64,000 bases of DNA from Sediminicola sp035798135 (GTDB lineage: Bacteria; Bacteroidota; Bacteroidia; Flavobacteriales; Flavobacteriaceae). The notes beneath the pieces are model-generated. The model made no database searches, was not told the origin of the DNA, and saw only the letters and a list, made by a program, of their open reading frames with translations. Positions 27,280 to 36,189 of this stretch are shown piece after piece. The first letter of the stretch is position 1, and each line of letters begins with the position of its first letter. The position numbers were made by a program, and so were the translations under genes. The stretch is from NCBI GenBank assembly GCA_035798135.1, contig JAPFBR010000001.1, forward strand, positions 372,001 through 436,000, given 5' to 3'.

Positions 27280-27309
27280 AAAAATCCCGTTTCAAAAACG
27301 GGATTTTTT
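27280..27309 (+). terminator. Intrinsic terminator after aspS
   Basis: AAAATCCCGTTT and AAACGGGATTTT pair across a tiny loop and run into a T tract. It lies just before the ClC start at 27317, so the ClC promoter must sit in or upstream of this hairpin. Confidence 0.75.
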
Positions 27310-27316
27310 ATATCCT

Positions 27317-29107
27317 ATGACTCAGAACAAACCTATACTTACCCGTTTTTTAATTTGGCGTGCCAAACATATATCGCAAAGGCAATTTGTATATATACTA
27401 AGTATCTTAATTGGTTTTACCTCCGGGGTTGGTGCCTTGATCCTAAAAAACCTAACCCACTTCTTTCAGCATTTGTTGGAAGGTAATGTGGTAAAATACT
27501 ATCACAATGCCTTCTACTTTGTATTTCCTATTATCGGTTTGGCCTTAGTATACCTCATTATAAAGTATGTTATAAGACATAAGGTAAGTCATGGTATTCC
27601 CTCAACACTTTTTGCTATTTCCAAACGGAAAGGGATTATAAGGAAATACCAAATGTTTGGTTCTATACTAACGGCTCCTCTTACAGTTGGATTCGGGGGA
27701 TCCGTAGGTCTGGAAGGCCCTACTGTGTCTACAGGTGCCGCCATTAGTTCCAATATCGCGAGGATGTTCCATATGGACCAAACCACACGTAATCTCTTGA
27801 TTGGTTGCGCAGCTGCCGGTGCCTTGTCCTCCATTTTCAAAGCACCAATTGCGGCCATCATTTTTGCGATAGAAGTATTTAGTCTTGACTTGACCATCGC
27901 CTCGATGTTACCCTTGCTTTTGGCTTCCATTTCGGCAATAATAACATCTTATTTTTTCTTTGGATCCGATGTATTGCTCCCTTTTAAGATTGAGGACAGT
28001 TTTAAGATCGTTGATGTCCCATTCTTTATTGCCCTTGGTCTTGTAGCTGGAATCACTTCGATCTATTTTACGGAGGTATACGATAGGATGCAAAAATTAT
28101 TTGACAAAATAAATTCGCCCATTAAACGCTTATTATTAGGGGGCTCCCTATTGGGGGTTCTCATTTATCTTGTTCCTCCGCTATACGGGGAGGGATTTGA
28201 AGTAATCAACAACCTACTTAAGGGAAACCCGGAAAAAGTTCTGGAAAATAACCTATTCAATCTAGACTTATCCAATATCTGGATGGTCATTGGATTATTG
28301 GCAGGCCTTGTAATCTTTAAGGTTATTGCCAGTGCATTGACCTTCGGCGCTGGGGGTGTGGGCGGTATTTTTGCTCCAACGTTGTTTATGGGCAGCATTA
28401 TGGGTAATTGTCTCGCCAAAATAATCAATAATATCGGGGTATTTAAAAACCAAATTTCTGAAAGTAATTTTACCTTGGTGGGAATGGCAGGGCTCATGGC
28501 CGGAGTTTTACACGCCCCTTTAACGGCCATTTTCCTTATTGCAGAAGTTACCGGGGGGTATGAACTGTTTATTCCTCTAATGATAACCTCAGCCCTTTCC
28601 TATTCGATCACCAAATATGTCCATCCGCATTCCGTTTACAATATGGAACTGGGTAGAAAAGGAGAATTGATCACCCATAATAAGGATCATGCGGTTTTGA
28701 CCCTTATGGATATGAATAAAGTAATTGAGGATAATTTTATTACCCTTTATCCAGAAATGACCTTGGGGGAAATAGTACATAAGGCTGTTGTTAAATCGAG
28801 TCGCAACATCTTTCCCGTCATTAACAAAACAGACAACACCCTATTGGGAATTATTCTTTTGGACGATATTAGACCTATCATGTTCGACCAAACCTTGTAC
28901 AATGAAGTGCTTGCACAAGATGTAATGCAACCCGCCCCAGAAATCATTAATGTCGATAAGGATAAAATGACGGATATCATGCAAAAATTTCAAGATAGCG
29001 GAGCGTGGAACCTTCCTGTAATAAAAGATGGTAAATATCATGGATTTGTTTCTAAATCCAAGCTATTGACGGTCTATAGGAGAAAATTGATCAATTTTAC
29101 AAAATAA
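27317..29107 (+). CDS. Voltage-gated ClC-type chloride channel/exchanger with CBS domains
   Basis: A 596-residue inner-membrane chloride channel or Cl-/H+ exchanger. Ion-path motifs are visible: 'GFGGSVGLEGPTVSTGAAISS' (GxxGxEGP type), 'GAGGVGGIFAPTLFMG' (GxFxP type) and 'GMAGLMAGVLHAPLTAIFLIAEVTGG'. In the second motif Glu in 'GLEGP' is the candidate gating residue. Residues about 455-590 form two cytoplasmic CBS domains ('VLAQDVMQPAPEIINVDKDKMTDIMQKFQ') that may bind nucleotides. It is followed after 8 bp by a small membrane protein gene. Confidence 0.93.
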   Translation: MTQNKPILTRFLIWRAKHISQRQFVYILSILIGFTSGVGALILKNLTHFFQHLLEGNVVKYYHNAFYFVFPIIGLALVYLIIKYVIRHKVSHGIPSTLFAISKRKGIIRKYQMFGSILTAPLTVGFGGSVGLEGPTVSTGAAISSNIARMFHMDQTTRNLLIGCAAAGALSSIFKAPIAAIIFAIEVFSLDLTIASMLPLLLASISAIITSYFFFGSDVLLPFKIEDSFKIVDVPFFIALGLVAGITSIYFTEVYDRMQKLFDKINSPIKRLLLGGSLLGVLIYLVPPLYGEGFEVINNLLKGNPEKVLENNLFNLDLSNIWMVIGLLAGLVIFKVIASALTFGAGGVGGIFAPTLFMGSIMGNCLAKIINNIGVFKNQISESNFTLVGMAGLMAGVLHAPLTAIFLIAEVTGGYELFIPLMITSALSYSITKYVHPHSVYNMELGRKGELITHNKDHAVLTLMDMNKVIEDNFITLYPEMTLGEIVHKAVVKSSRNIFPVINKTDNTLLGIILLDDIRPIMFDQTLYNEVLAQDVMQPAPEIINVDKDKMTDIMQKFQDSGAWNLPVIKDGKYHGFVSKSKLLTVYRRKLINFTK

Positions 29108-29115
29108 GAATCCCA

Positions 29116-29373
29116 ATGAAAATCAAATACTTTATCATCGTAGTTCTTCTAGCCTCCTTGGGTAGCATTATTTATGGCTTTACCATTATGGAGGATAATC
29201 CCGTAATTGCCAACAAGTATATTGGATTTGGAACCGTCGGAATCTTTCTGATCGCTATGCCCCTTTTCTTGATAAAGGAGAGCAAGGGCAAAAAAGTAAA
29301 AGATTACATGTTGACCGAAGAGAATATTCGAAAAATGCAGGCAAAAAAAGAGGAAAAGCCTGATAATCACTAA
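29116..29373 (+). CDS. Hypothetical small membrane protein
   Basis: I do not recognise the family. The 85 residues hold two membrane helices, about 5-22 (FIIVVLLASLGSIIYGF) and 38-53 (GFGTVGIFLIAMPLFLI), with a charged lysine-rich tail that ends in KKEEKPDNH. It starts 8 bp after the ClC stop and is probably co-transcribed with it. Confidence 0.75.
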   Translation: MKIKYFIIVVLLASLGSIIYGFTIMEDNPVIANKYIGFGTVGIFLIAMPLFLIKESKGKKVKDYMLTEENIRKMQAKKEEKPDNH

Positions 29374-29468
29374 TTTTACTTCGATTTAGCTCTTTTTTTC
29401 TACACATTCTCCCAAAAAAACATAACTTAGTAATTCAAGCTATTTGTTTATTTTTAATCTTTTATTGA

Positions 29469-29663
29469 ATGACTGGAATTGTTAAATTTTTCAATGTATC
29501 CAAAGGTTTCGGATTCATTACCAATGACGACACCGGAAAAGACATTTTTGTACATGCTACAGGATTGAACGGAGTTGAGTTAAACGAAGGTGACAAAGTA
29601 GAATACCAGGAAGAAGAAGGCAGAAAGGGAGTGGTTGCTGCACAAGTGCAAGTAATTGGATAA
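29469..29663 (+). CDS. Cold-shock family RNA-binding protein
   Basis: A 64-residue CspA-like protein that binds single-stranded RNA or DNA. It is a single OB-fold with RNP1 'KGFGFI' at 12-17 and RNP2 'DIFVHA' at 25-30, and it covers the whole domain. Such proteins melt RNA structure under cold or stress. The C-terminus 'GRKGVVAAQVQVI' is as usual. A strong bidirectional terminator at 29687-29716 separates it from tadA. No long structured leader is obvious upstream. Confidence 0.95.
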   Translation: MTGIVKFFNVSKGFGFITNDDTGKDIFVHATGLNGVELNEGDKVEYQEEEGRKGVVAAQVQVIG

Positions 29664-29686
29664 TATATTTTATTTTGCTTAGAAAC

Positions 29687-29716
29687 AAAGAAGCCTTCCA
29701 ATTGGAAGGCTTCTTT
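29687..29716. terminator. Bidirectional terminator between cold-shock gene and tadA
   Basis: AAAGAAGCCTTCC and GGAAGGCTTCTTT form a perfect 13-bp stem with an AATT loop, between two convergent genes. Runs of T follow on both strands only weakly. Confidence 0.7.
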
Positions 29717-29744
29717 CATTTTCAACCTTTTTGTATTAGAGCTA

Positions 29745-30194
29745 TTAATTCAGGTTTCTTCGCTGTATAAAGAATTTTTTTAAAATAGCGGAAGCTTCAT
29801 TTTCCATAATCCCTCCCTTGATTTTTGTTTTGGGATGTAGGGTTGATCCCATTGCCCCATAACCTCTTTCAACATCCGTAGCGCCATAAACAATATTGCT
29901 GATTTGACTCCAGTACAAGGCCCCCGCACACATCTGACAAGGCTCCAATGTGACGTAAAGGGTACAATTGTGCAAATATTTACCGCCCAAAAAATTGGCT
30001 GCTGAAGTTATTGCCTGCATTTCAGCGTGTGCCGTAACATCATTTAACTGCTCCGTTAAATTATGGGCTCGGGCAATAATTCTATTTTCAATAACAATAA
30101 TGGCCCCAACGGGAACTTCCCCCTTTTCAAAAGCGGTCTCGGCCTCTTGCAGGGCTCTTTTCATGAAATAGGCATCATCCATTTTTAAATCCAT
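29745..30194 (-). CDS. tadA: Nucleoside deaminase, likely tRNA adenosine(34) deaminase
   Basis: A 149-residue zinc deaminase that should convert adenosine to inosine at the wobble position of tRNA-Arg. The active site is 'HAEMQAI' (His56, Glu58) and 'PCQMCAGAL' (Cys86, Cys89), the zinc ligands and proton shuttle of the CDA fold. 'MKRALQEAETAFEKGEVPVGAIIV' at the start is typical of TadA. A guanine deaminase is the main alternative, but the sequence favours TadA. Confidence 0.88.
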   Translation of the reverse strand: MDLKMDDAYFMKRALQEAETAFEKGEVPVGAIIVIENRIIARAHNLTEQLNDVTAHAEMQAITSAANFLGGKYLHNCTLYVTLEPCQMCAGALYWSQISNIVYGATDVERGYGAMGSTLHPKTKIKGGIMENEASAILKKFFIQRRNLN

Positions 30195-30252
30195 ACTTCC
30201 AAAATTACAATTTTAACCCTTTATTCTCTTCTATGAAAAAATGAATTTAGTG

Positions 30253-30260
30253 TACATTTG
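30253..30260 (+). promoter_or_regulatory. Promoter -7 box of dxs
   Basis: TACATTTG matches TAnnTTTG perfectly. The dxs ATG begins only 10 bases further on, so the transcript would be leaderless or nearly so. Confidence 0.5.
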
Positions 30261-30269
30261 CCTGAAGCC

Positions 30270-32033
30270 ATGAAACATCTAGAAAAAATAAACCTTCCAG
30301 CAGATCTTCGTCAATTAAAAATTGAAGATCTTCCCGATCTTGCTAAAGAATTAAGGGCATTTATCATAGATATTGTAGCCACAAAAGAAGGACATTTAGG
30401 TGCCAGTCTAGGGGTTGTGGAACTTACCATAGCCCTACATTATGTGTACAATACTCCTTATGACAAATTGATTTGGGATGTTGGCCACCAGGCTTATGTT
30501 CACAAAATACTTACCGGGAGAAAAAATCTATTTGAGACCAACCGTCAAATGGGAGGTATTAGTGGTTTTCCAAATCGTAAGGAAAGCGTCTATGATGAAT
30601 TTGGAACAGGACACAGCTCCACTTCCATTTCAGCTATTTTAGGAATGGCCATTGCCTCAAAAATCAAAGGAGAAAAGGACAGGCAACATATTGCTGTGAT
30701 AGGGGATGCCTCTATTGCAAGTGGTATGGCCTTTGAGGGATTGAACCACGCCGGGGTCACAGACACCAATATCATGATCATCCTTAATGATAATGCTATA
30801 GGGATAGACCCAAGTGTAGGTGCTCTTAAAAAATACCTGACCAACGTTAAAAAGGGAACTGCCAAGGAAGAGAATATTTTTGAGTGTTTAAATTTTGATT
30901 ATTCCGGACCTATTGATGGCCATGATATTAACGTATTAATAGGAGAACTGAAGCGACTTAAGACAGTAAAAGGTCCTAAATTATTACATATTATTACCAC
31001 CAAAGGTAAAGGACTCCTGCAAGCCGAGGCCGATCAGGTTACTTATCATGCCCCAGGGAAATTTGATAAATTGACCGGTGACCTCATCCCAAAGTCCACC
31101 CAAGAGGGCCCTCCCAAATATCAAGACGTATTTGGGCAGAGTATCGTGGAGCTGGCTCAAAACAACAAATACATTATAGGTATTACCCCCGCTATGCCCA
31201 CCGGAAGCTCCCTTAAATATATGATGGAACAAATACCCGATAGGGCCTTTGATGTAGGTATCGCGGAGCAACACGCAGTAACCATGGCGGCCGGAATGGC
31301 TGCAGAAGGACTGGTGCCTTTTTGCAACATATATTCTACCTTTTTACAGCGGGCTTACGACCAGGTCATACATGATGTGGCCCTACAGAAATTGCCCGTG
31401 ATATTCTGCTTGGACAGGGCAGGTTTGGTAGGACAAGATGGTGCAACCCACCATGGAGTCTACGATATAGCTTATCTGAGATGTATCCCGAATATGATCA
31501 TTTTTGCACCAATGAACGAGGTGGAGCTTAGAAACATTATGTATACCGCCCAATTTGGGCTGGATGGGCCTATCGCCATAAGATACCCAAGAGGTAAAGG
31601 AGTAATAAAGAATTGGAAACAACCTTTTCAAAAAATAACCATAGGGGAAGCGGAAGAATTACAAAAAGGCACAAAAATTGCGGTGCTTTCGCTCGGACAT
31701 ATTGGAAACAGTGTTCGCGAACTTCTAAAGGAGTTTAAAGGCACAAAGAAGATAGGGCATTACAATATGCGTTTTGTAAAACCAATGGACGAAAAAATGT
31801 TGGAAATGGTCCTGAATAATTACGAACATATTATTACCATAGAGGATGGTTCTAAAATTGGTGGAATGGGAAGTGCCGTCTTGGAATTTGCAAATCGTAT
31901 TGGATCTGAAAAGAAGATAAAAATATTTGGTATTGACGATACATTTATAGAGCACGGTACTGTTGAAGAGTTACAGGTCCTGTGCAACATAGATGTATCG
32001 TCACTTAAAAATTATATAAATGAGATTGATTGA
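30270..32033 (+). CDS. dxs: 1-deoxy-D-xylulose-5-phosphate synthase
   Basis: A 587-residue thiamine-diphosphate enzyme that condenses pyruvate and glyceraldehyde 3-phosphate, the first step of the MEP isoprenoid pathway. 'DVGHQAYVHKILTGR' near residue 70 and the ThDP motif 'GDASIASGMAFEGLNHAG..NDN' are visible, and 'AEQHAVTMAAGMAAEG' is the transketolase central region with its catalytic Glu. It is slightly shorter than the E. coli enzyme, as in many Bacteroidota. The ATG at 30270 was chosen; a TTG four codons upstream is part of the promoter box. It overlaps the next gene by 14 bp. Confidence 0.93.
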   Translation: MKHLEKINLPADLRQLKIEDLPDLAKELRAFIIDIVATKEGHLGASLGVVELTIALHYVYNTPYDKLIWDVGHQAYVHKILTGRKNLFETNRQMGGISGFPNRKESVYDEFGTGHSSTSISAILGMAIASKIKGEKDRQHIAVIGDASIASGMAFEGLNHAGVTDTNIMIILNDNAIGIDPSVGALKKYLTNVKKGTAKEENIFECLNFDYSGPIDGHDINVLIGELKRLKTVKGPKLLHIITTKGKGLLQAEADQVTYHAPGKFDKLTGDLIPKSTQEGPPKYQDVFGQSIVELAQNNKYIIGITPAMPTGSSLKYMMEQIPDRAFDVGIAEQHAVTMAAGMAAEGLVPFCNIYSTFLQRAYDQVIHDVALQKLPVIFCLDRAGLVGQDGATHHGVYDIAYLRCIPNMIIFAPMNEVELRNIMYTAQFGLDGPIAIRYPRGKGVIKNWKQPFQKITIGEAEELQKGTKIAVLSLGHIGNSVRELLKEFKGTKKIGHYNMRFVKPMDEKMLEMVLNNYEHIITIEDGSKIGGMGSAVLEFANRIGSEKKIKIFGIDDTFIEHGTVEELQVLCNIDVSSLKNYINEID

Positions 32034-33159
32034 GTATCGTTGCACGCAAGTCAAAAAATGGACTGTTTTCTTACTGTTTATCTTTAGCCTTTCAGCAACT
32101 ATCGCACAGGATACCATTCCCTTAAAACAACTATTGGATTCAACCGTTGTAGACACCACAACTGTTGACACTATTGTGATTCGTGCACTACAGTCGAAGA
32201 TCAGGAATATTCCCCGTAGTGTAAACCTTACCAATCCTATTGTCTCCTTTAAGAAAACAAAAGCAAGAACCAAGGAATTTAATCAATTTAAAGTGCCCTC
32301 CTTCTGGCGTAGTGAAAATATCCTGAAAATCAACTTTAATGAAGTTGCTTTCGTCAATTGGAAGGCCGGGGGTGATAATTCCATTGCCGCTGCTGGTAAC
32401 CTAAAGTTTGTGAAGAATTATAAATTTAGGTACATTCAATGGGACAATGATCTGGAGTTTAGGTATGGTCTCAATGCCCAAGAGGGCCGGAAGATGAGGA
32501 AAACGGAAGACCTTATACGATTGAGTTCCACCTTTGGATATAGAAGGGACACCCTTAGCAATTGGTATTATTCCGTGAAGGCGAATTTTAACACCCAATT
32601 TTCCAATGGGTATAAATACCCGGACAGAACCACCCCTGTTTCTAGATTTATGGCACCAGGATATTTGTTTTTGGGAGCGGGAACCTCGTTCATCCCCGAA
32701 GGAAAAGATTTCAATCTTTATATTTCTCCCATTACCCAAAAAATTACCTATGTACAGGATCAGACCTTGGCCAATCAAGGAGCATTTGGGGTCAAAAAAG
32801 CGGTCTATGATATCGAGGGAAATTTAGTCACGCCCGGTAATAAAGTGTTTATGGAATTTGGTTTCCTAATTACCAATACATGGCAAAAACAAATTTTTGA
32901 CAATGTGTATTTAGATCACAGGTTAAACCTCTACACAGACTATCTTCAAAGTTTCGGCAATATAGATGTGGATTGGGAGCTCAATATAAAGCTTGTGGTC
33001 AATAAGTACATACAGACCACTATAGGCACCCAGCTCATTTATGATGATGATATCACATTTGATGAGATCATAGCCGATGATGGAACTATTGTTGATTCTG
33101 GGGGACCTAGAATCCAATTCAAACAAATATTGGGCATAGGTATTGCCTATGCCTTTTAA
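32020..33159 (+). CDS. DUF3078 domain secreted protein
   Basis: A 379-residue exported protein. A signal peptide of about 30 residues ends in ATIAQ. The domain opens with 'SFWRSENILKINFNEVAFVNWKAGGDNSIAAAGNLKF', the DUF3078 signature; the remaining strands ('WDNDLEFRYGLNAQEG', 'YLDHRLNLYTDYLQSFGNIDVDWELNIKLVVNKYI') suggest an outer-membrane beta-barrel, and the C-terminus ends in F. Function unknown. It starts inside the last codons of dxs (14-bp overlap), so the two are co-translated, an arrangement worth comparing across genomes. It overlaps dgt by 4 bp at its end (convergent). Confidence 0.85.
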   Translation: MRLIEYRCTQVKKWTVFLLFIFSLSATIAQDTIPLKQLLDSTVVDTTTVDTIVIRALQSKIRNIPRSVNLTNPIVSFKKTKARTKEFNQFKVPSFWRSENILKINFNEVAFVNWKAGGDNSIAAAGNLKFVKNYKFRYIQWDNDLEFRYGLNAQEGRKMRKTEDLIRLSSTFGYRRDTLSNWYYSVKANFNTQFSNGYKYPDRTTPVSRFMAPGYLFLGAGTSFIPEGKDFNLYISPITQKITYVQDQTLANQGAFGVKKAVYDIEGNLVTPGNKVFMEFGFLITNTWQKQIFDNVYLDHRLNLYTDYLQSFGNIDVDWELNIKLVVNKYIQTTIGTQLIYDDDITFDEIIADDGTIVDSGGPRIQFKQILGIGIAYAF

Positions 33160-34502
33160 AGTTGCCTTCCCATTATTTTATTGTGGATATGTACCGCGGC
33201 ACCATCGGATAGGCTGGCTACATAACAACAGGTGTTCAAAAGGATCTGGTAAATAGATAGGTCTTCCGTATGTTGGTAAAAAGCGGGTAAGGTCTTTACC
33301 ACAAGCCTATCATAATTGGAGGCATTCCCTTCTGTTTTTTTAACCAAGGCGCTTGTATAGACGTCCAGGATGTCGGATATAATCCTATAGCCGGCTATTT
33401 CCTTTTCTATGACTTCCTGTGATTGATATACCTTTTCTACACTTAGTTTAATGATATCAGAAATTTGTGCCTTATACTTACTTTTATCCAATAACGATAC
33501 CCCAAAAGTGCCATTTAGGATAGCTTCCTCATTTTCTACGAAAACATCGATCACGTCAGTAATCAATGTACTGATCGCCAAAGCACGCAAATAGCTGATT
33601 CGGTCTTCCATATAGACCATTTCGTGATACTTTTTGGTATTGATCGTATCCTTGACCAATTTGATCAAATATTCCAACGCAAAATCTTCTGGGATCAATC
33701 CCAGGTTTATCCCATCTTCAAAATCAATAATGGTATAACAGATATCATCAGCCGCTTCAACCAAATAGGTCAAAGGGTGTCTCGAGAAAGAGGTGTGCTC
33801 GCCTTTTCTTGTTTGAACTAGGCCAAGTTCTTTTGCTACTTCCTCAAAGAAATCTCGCTCTGTTTGGAAAAAACCAAACTTCTTATCCGCAATATGAGAA
33901 GTGGGTTTTTTGGGCAAGGATTCTTTGGGATATTTCATAAAGGCCCCAAGGGTTGCATAACTCAGTCGTAATCCTCCCTGTACCCCTTCCCTGGTTTCAG
34001 TCAATAACTTTAACCCATTGGCGTTGCCCTCAAAATCTATAATGTCCTGATATTCCTTGTCGGATAAATTTGAACGGTAGCATAGTCCATTCCCAGTTTT
34101 GAAATATTCTCCTATGGCCTTTTCCCCGCTGTGTCCAAATGGCGGATTTCCTATATCATGGGCAAGGGCCGCCGCCGCAACTATAGCGCCAAAATCATTA
34201 AAATGATACCCATGTACTTGCTTTAAATATGGGTGCTTCTCCAGTATTTTTTTTCCTGCAATCCTTCCTAAACTTCTTCCCACGACGGAAACCTCCAAAC
34301 TGTGGGTAAGCCTTGTGTGCACAAAATCGGTTTTTGATAGCGGGATCACCTGTGTTTTGTCCTGAAGACTCCTAAAGGAAGCCGAAAATATAACACGGTC
34401 ATAATCCACTTCAAACCCCAAGCGGGTTTCGTCCTGTTCCTTTCGTAACCTTTTGTGGGTATCCCCTTGTCGTCTAAGGGATAATAGCTGTTCCCAATTC
34501 AT
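33156..34502 (-). CDS. dgt: Deoxyguanosinetriphosphate triphosphohydrolase
   Basis: A 448-residue HD-domain enzyme that splits dGTP (or other dNTPs) to nucleoside and triphosphate. Metal-binding residues of the HD fold are visible as His67 (HTRLTHSLE) and the His115-Asp116 pair in 'AHDIGNPPFGHSG'. 'ASFRSLQDKTQVIPL' near residue 41 is typical of Dgt. The length is normal for type I dGTPases. It converges on DUF3078, and its upstream region holds an orphan terminator of the opposite strand. Confidence 0.92.
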   Translation of the reverse strand: MNWEQLLSLRRQGDTHKRLRKEQDETRLGFEVDYDRVIFSASFRSLQDKTQVIPLSKTDFVHTRLTHSLEVSVVGRSLGRIAGKKILEKHPYLKQVHGYHFNDFGAIVAAAALAHDIGNPPFGHSGEKAIGEYFKTGNGLCYRSNLSDKEYQDIIDFEGNANGLKLLTETREGVQGGLRLSYATLGAFMKYPKESLPKKPTSHIADKKFGFFQTERDFFEEVAKELGLVQTRKGEHTSFSRHPLTYLVEAADDICYTIIDFEDGINLGLIPEDFALEYLIKLVKDTINTKKYHEMVYMEDRISYLRALAISTLITDVIDVFVENEEAILNGTFGVSLLDKSKYKAQISDIIKLSVEKVYQSQEVIEKEIAGYRIISDILDVYTSALVKKTEGNASNYDRLVVKTLPAFYQHTEDLSIYQILLNTCCYVASLSDGAAVHIHNKIMGRQL

Positions 34503-34742
34503 AGTAAAATATTTGAAGACGCAAGATACATTTTAAAGCATTTTCTTCCCAGTTCTTATTTCATAAATCGAGAAAGCTTTAGGGTTTTTACAAGCCAGTA
34601 CCACAGGCTGCGCTTTTAATCTTAATAATTACTTAATCTAAAATTTACCTAAAATTCAAGATTTAGTGCCAATTTAGGCCTGTCTATAGACATAACTGGA
34701 TTTCATCTTAAATAGGTTTTTGTCGACTATTTATAGAAATCG

Positions 34743-34769
34743 AAAGCTACCCCTGGCCAAGGTAGCTTT
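34743..34769 (+). terminator. Orphan intrinsic terminator, possible end of a small RNA
   Basis: AAAGCTACC and GGTAGCTTT form a perfect 9-bp stem with a 9-base loop, followed by a run of T. No gene lies upstream on the plus strand, since dgt runs the other way. Just upstream, AAATAGGTTTTTG near 34710-34725 resembles a -7 box. Confidence 0.55.
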
Positions 34770-34816
34770 TTTTCTATGTTGTCAGTGTCCTTAAATATGT
34801 TTTAGAATTAATCCTT

Positions 34817-34841
34817 CCTTAATGTTAGCTTAACATTAAGG
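34817..34841. promoter_or_regulatory. Perfect 25-base palindrome upstream of the phosphate porin
   Basis: CCTTAATGTTA, spacer GCT, and TAACATTAAGG form an inverted repeat with 11-bp arms and no mismatch. It ends 6-12 bases before a TTATTTG-like promoter element and 33 bases before the ATG. No T run follows, so it is a DNA-binding site rather than a terminator; a phosphate-response or other regulator is a candidate. Confidence 0.6.
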
Positions 34842-34873
34842 TGTGTTATTTGCAGCGACAAAAACTAATAACA

Positions 34874-36079
34874 ATGAAAATTAGAATTCTTACGGCAGGT
34901 TTGTTCTTGCTAGCATTAACTTCAAGTTTTGCCCAAGTAACAGAGGCTCCTGCTTTTGGGAAGGGTCTTTTTAATTTGGTTGGAAAAGACAGTACTTTTA
35001 CTATGCACATTGCAGCGAGAATGCAGTTTTTAGGAGTTGCCTCTTGGCAAAAAGAAGATGGTGGGGGACTTGTAAATCCTGAATCCAACTTTTTGGTGCG
35101 GAGGGCACGATTAAAATTTGACGGTTTTGTATACACCCCTAAATTAGAATACAAGTTGGAGTTGGGATTGTCCAATAGGGATATTTCCGGTGCCTCAGAA
35201 TTTACCAGTAATGCTCCCAACTATATTTTGGATGCGGTAGTGATGTGGAACTTCTATGAAAATTTTGAACTATGGGTAGGTCAGACAAAACTTCCCGGCA
35301 ACGTGGAGCGCGTGGTTTCATCCGCAAACCTTCAAATGGTTGACCGTTCCTTATTAAACAGCAGCTTTAACATAGACCGTGACCTTGGCATCCAACTAAG
35401 GCATAAAACAAACCTATTTGGTGACTTTGTGATGCGCGAAAAATTTGCCATCTCCCAAGGTGAAGGTAGAAATGTTACATCTAACAATTTGGGAGGCTAC
35501 CAATATACTTCACGATTGGAGTTTTTACCTTTTGGAGAATTTAAAGGGGACTATTCCGGAGCTGATCTTGAAAGGGAAAAGAGCCCGAAACTGATGTTGG
35601 CTGCCACATATGACATCAACCAAGATGCGGTAAAAAACAGAAGCAACCAAGGATCTTATATGGATATCGACAATGGAACAGATTTCTACGAGACCAATAT
35701 CAACACCTTGTTTGTGGACGCCATGTTCAAATACAACGGTTTCTCCTTTATGGGGGAATATGCCCATAGGGATGCCAAAGATCCATTGGCCAAAAACTCT
35801 GACGGCACCTTGACAGGTGATGAAGTACAGGTTGGTGATGGTCTAAACTTACAATTGGGGTATTTGACAAAAAAGAACTGGGAAGTCTCTGGTCGTTACA
35901 CCAATATTAAATTGGATGAAAACATTACAGGACAAGCTCCTGAAAGTCAATATACCTTAGGTCTATCCAAATACCTCGTAGGCCATAAATTAAAAGTGCA
36001 AACTGATATAAGCTACTTAAACGTAGACGGAGGATCTGATGAGTTGATGTATCGACTACAATTGGATGTACATTTTTAA
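34874..36079 (+). CDS. Phosphate-selective porin O/P-like outer-membrane protein
   Basis: A 401-residue outer-membrane porin for anions. A signal peptide ends near residue 21 (SSFAQ). The barrel opens with 'FTMHIAARMQFLGVAS' and 'NFLVRRARLKFDGFVYTPKLEYKLELGLSN', the OprP/OprO family pattern, and continues through 'YNGFSFMGEYAHRD' to the final 'LMYRLQLDVHF'. Position directly before pstSCAB supports phosphate as cargo. The ATG at 34874 gives the clean signal peptide; the longer open frame starts inside the palindrome and is rejected. Confidence 0.88.
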   Translation: MKIRILTAGLFLLALTSSFAQVTEAPAFGKGLFNLVGKDSTFTMHIAARMQFLGVASWQKEDGGGLVNPESNFLVRRARLKFDGFVYTPKLEYKLELGLSNRDISGASEFTSNAPNYILDAVVMWNFYENFELWVGQTKLPGNVERVVSSANLQMVDRSLLNSSFNIDRDLGIQLRHKTNLFGDFVMREKFAISQGEGRNVTSNNLGGYQYTSRLEFLPFGEFKGDYSGADLEREKSPKLMLAATYDINQDAVKNRSNQGSYMDIDNGTDFYETNINTLFVDAMFKYNGFSFMGEYAHRDAKDPLAKNSDGTLTGDEVQVGDGLNLQLGYLTKKNWEVSGRYTNIKLDENITGQAPESQYTLGLSKYLVGHKLKVQTDISYLNVDGGSDELMYRLQLDVHF

Positions 36080-36189
36080 TTCTCTCAGTAAAATATATAA
36101 AGGTTGTATTGAACATTTTCATAACCTTTACTTAAACACAGATAATCATTAAATACATAAATTTAACAACTTTTAAAAGTACGTTACAA

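Larger units (their letters stand above)
34503..34873. other. Control region between dgt and the phosphate porin gene
   Basis: These 371 bases contain no gene. They hold an orphan plus-strand terminator at 34743-34769 and a 25-base palindrome at 34817-34841 before the porin. The part next to dgt shows no clear element. Confidence 0.5.

Noticed and set aside
36098..36130. Hairpin TAAAGGTT..AACCTTTA before pstS as a terminator
   Set aside because: No T run follows and the loop is long; it could be a weak regulatory repeat, not a terminator.
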